From Halomonas dongshanensis (GTDB taxonomy: Bacteria > Pseudomonadota > Gammaproteobacteria > Pseudomonadales > Halomonadaceae): a stretch of 64,000 nucleotides of DNA. Location: positions 310,001 to 374,000 of the forward strand of contig NZ_JAJISC010000005.1 of the NCBI RefSeq assembly GCF_024790395.1, written 5' to 3'. Both the position numbers and the translations under genes were made by a program. The notes beneath the pieces were generated by a model that ran no database searches, was not told where the DNA came from, and worked only from the letters and a program-made list of their open reading frames with translations. Within the stretch, counting starts at the first letter, position 1; the number at the start of each line of letters is the position of its first letter. Shown here piece after piece: positions 62,233 through 64,000 of this stretch.

Positions 62233-63309
62233 TCAGCGCTCGCCCACCAGAGCGGTGAGAAACTGCTCGCGGCGATCGGCAGGCGCCAGCGGCTGAGCGA
62301 GCAGATGCACAAGCTTGGTGTAGGCGGCCTCTACCGTCATGTCGCCTCCGGACAGCGCGCCTGCGTCGTTGAGCCCTTGGCCTGCGGCGTAGGCGCCCAA
62401 GTGAACGCTTCCTTGACGACACTGGCTAACGGCGGCAAGCAGCTTGCCTTCGCCGTTGGCTTTGGCGAGTACGGCGAGCAGCGCCGGGTCATCGGGCACA
62501 TTGCCCGCCCCCCACACTTCCAGCAGTGCCCCTTTGACCCGGTCATCCTCGAGCCACGCTTGAAGCTGCCAAGCGCTAATCCCCGGCCAGAGTGCCACGC
62601 GCACCACGCCGCCAGCGGCGAGAGGAGCGTAGTCGACGAGTTCGAAGCGTGGCGCGCCGCGCTGCTGACAGATAAGGCCGCGCTGGGGGTAGAGTACGAA
62701 ATCATCGCCCACGCGCTCGCCTAGTGGCGGGTAGGAGGGACTAGCGAAGGCCTCGGGATCGTTGCAGTGGTGTTTGAGGCTTCGCACGCCGCGCAGTAGA
62801 CGATTGGCAAAGTAGAGCGCGACTTCCTGTAACTCGGCCTTGGCGGCAAAATGCAGCGCGCCTTCGAGATTGGCCAGGCCGTCGCTGCAAGGGGCTTCCA
62901 AAGGCTGCATGGCGCCGGTGACGATGACTGGGCGATCCACCCCTTGCAGCTGATAGGCCAGACTCGATGCCGTGAAACTCAGCGTATCGGTGCCGTGTAC
63001 GATAACGACGCCACAGTAGGCGCGCAGGCGGGCAGCAACATCTTCACCAAGGCGTTGCCACATGAGAGGCGTGGCAGCGCTGGAGTCGATCAACTGGGCA
63101 TAGCTTACGACCTCGAAGGGCGGCAAGCGCATCTGACGCGAGGGCGGCAGGGTCGCGAAGGCTCGGGCTAGGCGCGCGGCGAAGTCGCCTCCTGGCGTGA
63201 GACCTTGGGCCGCGTGCGTCATGCCGATGGTGCCACCGGTATAGAGGATCAGCACCTTGTCTTCGCTGGTAAGCGCTGGGTTATCTGCAAGATAGGAGGA
63301 GAGCGTCAT
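62233..63309 (-). CDS. L-asparaginase
   Basis: A 358-residue asparaginase-family enzyme hydrolysing asparagine to aspartate. The first catalytic threonine is in ILYTGGTIGM and the second region is VIVHGTDTLSFTASSLAYQL; PVIVTGAMQPLEAPCSDG follows. No signal peptide, so it is probably a cytoplasmic type I enzyme. The MFS gene starts upstream on the same strand and ends 12 bp away. Confidence 0.92.
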   Translation of the reverse strand: MTLSSYLADNPALTSEDKVLILYTGGTIGMTHAAQGLTPGGDFAARLARAFATLPPSRQMRLPPFEVVSYAQLIDSSAATPLMWQRLGEDVAARLRAYCGVVIVHGTDTLSFTASSLAYQLQGVDRPVIVTGAMQPLEAPCSDGLANLEGALHFAAKAELQEVALYFANRLLRGVRSLKHHCNDPEAFASPSYPPLGERVGDDFVLYPQRGLICQQRGAPRFELVDYAPLAAGGVVRVALWPGISAWQLQAWLEDDRVKGALLEVWGAGNVPDDPALLAVLAKANGEGKLLAAVSQCRQGSVHLGAYAAGQGLNDAGALSGGDMTVEAAYTKLVHLLAQPLAPADRREQFLTALVGER

Positions 63310-63321
63310 GGGAAAATCCGA

Positions 63322-63999
63322 TCAATAGCGTTCAACGTAAAGCGTATCGCCGCGCTCGACCAAGCGACGATTGCGCCCGGCCAGCAGCGCGAACAGGCAG
63401 CAGACTCCCATCAGGGCCAGTAGCAGCCATGCAATGTGCTCGATGGTGGCGTTGGCCTGGAGCATCAACCCGACGACGAAGGGGCCAAGGGCTGCGAGGG
63501 TGTAGCCACCGCCCTGTGCGAAACCCGAAAGCTGGCCTGCCAAGCGTGCGCTATCGGTTCGCAATACCAAGAGCGTCAGTGCCAGGCTGAAACTTCCCCC
63601 TTGCCCGAGCCCTAAGAGCACCGCGCCGGGCCAGCGCCAACCAAGGGGCGCAATCAGCAGTAGAGCGAGTCCCGATGCGGTACATAGCTGCACGGCAATG
63701 AGCATCAGACGCTGGTCGCAGCTAAAACGCGCCATCCAAGGGGCGGCGAGGGCCGAGGCGAGTTGGGTCAAGATCGAGACCGCCATGGTCCAGCCCGCAA
63801 CGGTTTCGTCATAGCCCCGCGCGATCAGCAGCGTAGGTAGCCAGCCAAAGACGATATACGCCATCGATGATTGAATTCCCATGAACAGCATCACCTGCCA
63901 GCTCAGCGCGTGACGAAGCAGCCGCGATAGCGGTAGTGACGGCGTATTGGCGCCTGTGCGCTGCGCCGAACGCTGGGGCATGCCCAGGTGCCACAGCAC
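63322..63999 (-). CDS. MFS transporter, CynX/NimT-like, C-terminal part (truncated by window edge)
   Basis: The frame is open to the window end, so only the last about 225 residues (six membrane segments) are seen. SMAYIVFGWLPTLLIARGYD, GLGQGGSFSLALTLLVLRTD and LSGFAQGGGYTLAALGPFVV are typical of the CynX branch of MFS proteins (cyanate, nitroimidazole and other substrates). It runs into the asparaginase gene with a 12-bp gap, so the two are probably cotranscribed. Substrate unknown. Confidence 0.82.
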   Translation of the reverse strand: MLWHLGMPQRSAQRTGANTPSLPLSRLLRHALSWQVMLFMGIQSSMAYIVFGWLPTLLIARGYDETVAGWTMAVSILTQLASALAAPWMARFSCDQRLMLIAVQLCTASGLALLLIAPLGWRWPGAVLLGLGQGGSFSLALTLLVLRTDSARLAGQLSGFAQGGGYTLAALGPFVVGLMLQANATIEHIAWLLLALMGVCCLFALLAGRNRRLVERGDTLYVERY

Positions 64000-64000
64000 C

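Overview
The window is about 61-62% GC, densely coded and free of prophage, insertion sequences, CRISPR or rRNA. Gene content and order point to a gammaproteobacterium, most likely Halomonas or a close relative. The lexA–psrA–nagZ arrangement resembles that of Pseudomonas, and the window carries hda, slyD, ppsA/ppsR, acnB, rraA and a DUF2789 gene. The genus call is inference from content, not from a database search.

Layout. 1-7.6 kb: end of an ABC1/UbiB-like kinase gene, a SEC-C protein, an AmpG-like muropeptide permease, SlyD, a possible small RNA, cytochrome b561 with YceI, and a MATE exporter. 7.6-15.5 kb: an NCS2 permease, aspartate/aromatic aminotransferase, a diguanylate cyclase, uroporphyrinogen-III methyltransferase, a membrane-anchored coiled-coil protein, ApbC and dCTP deaminase. 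15.5-23.6 kb: purN-purM, a TPR-like/DUF1456 pair, an AI-2E family transporter with Hda, FumC and a membrane EEP-family protein. 23.7-27.5 kb: two identical tRNA-Val(GAC) genes, free-methionine-sulfoxide reductase, and the metNIQ importer behind what I read as a SAM-II riboswitch plus terminator. 27.6-35.5 kb: riboflavin synthase, a nucleobase uptake and salvage block (NCS2 permease, apt, gpt, ung, upp, uraA), then molybdopterin genes mobB, a moaC-moaD fusion and moaE. 35.5-45.8 kb: an RNase J-like nuclease, purU, lexA, psrA, an L,D-transpeptidase, nagZ, a purine phosphoribosyltransferase, and divergent ppsR/ppsA. 45.8-53 kb: gamma-glutamyltransferase, a membrane GDPD, rraA and acnB. 53.3-58 kb: miaE and a 1301-residue multidomain SARP-like regulator. 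58-64 kb: queC-queE-queD-like-ykgJ, an SRPBCC/VTT pair, DUF2789, asparaginase and a truncated MFS gene.

Themes. Purine and pyrimidine handling recurs (two NCS2 purine-type permeases, uraA, apt, gpt, upp, hpt, purN, purM, purU, dcd, ung). The two purine-type permease genes share a nearly identical palindrome that resembles the RutR operator, suggesting a common regulator. Peptidoglycan recycling is represented by AmpG and NagZ, with a signal-less L,D-transpeptidase beside NagZ.

The most novel-looking part is 53.3-58.0 kb. Four direct repeats of GTKTCA at an exact 13-bp period lie just upstream of miaE. MiaE is followed on the same strand by a huge regulator with an OmpR/SARP-type winged helix, BTAD, a degenerate nucleotide-cyclase-like domain, a STAND/AAA ATPase and a long TPR tail. 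Regulators of the SARP type classically bind tandem direct repeats, so the repeats and this gene may form one control unit; this is a hypothesis.
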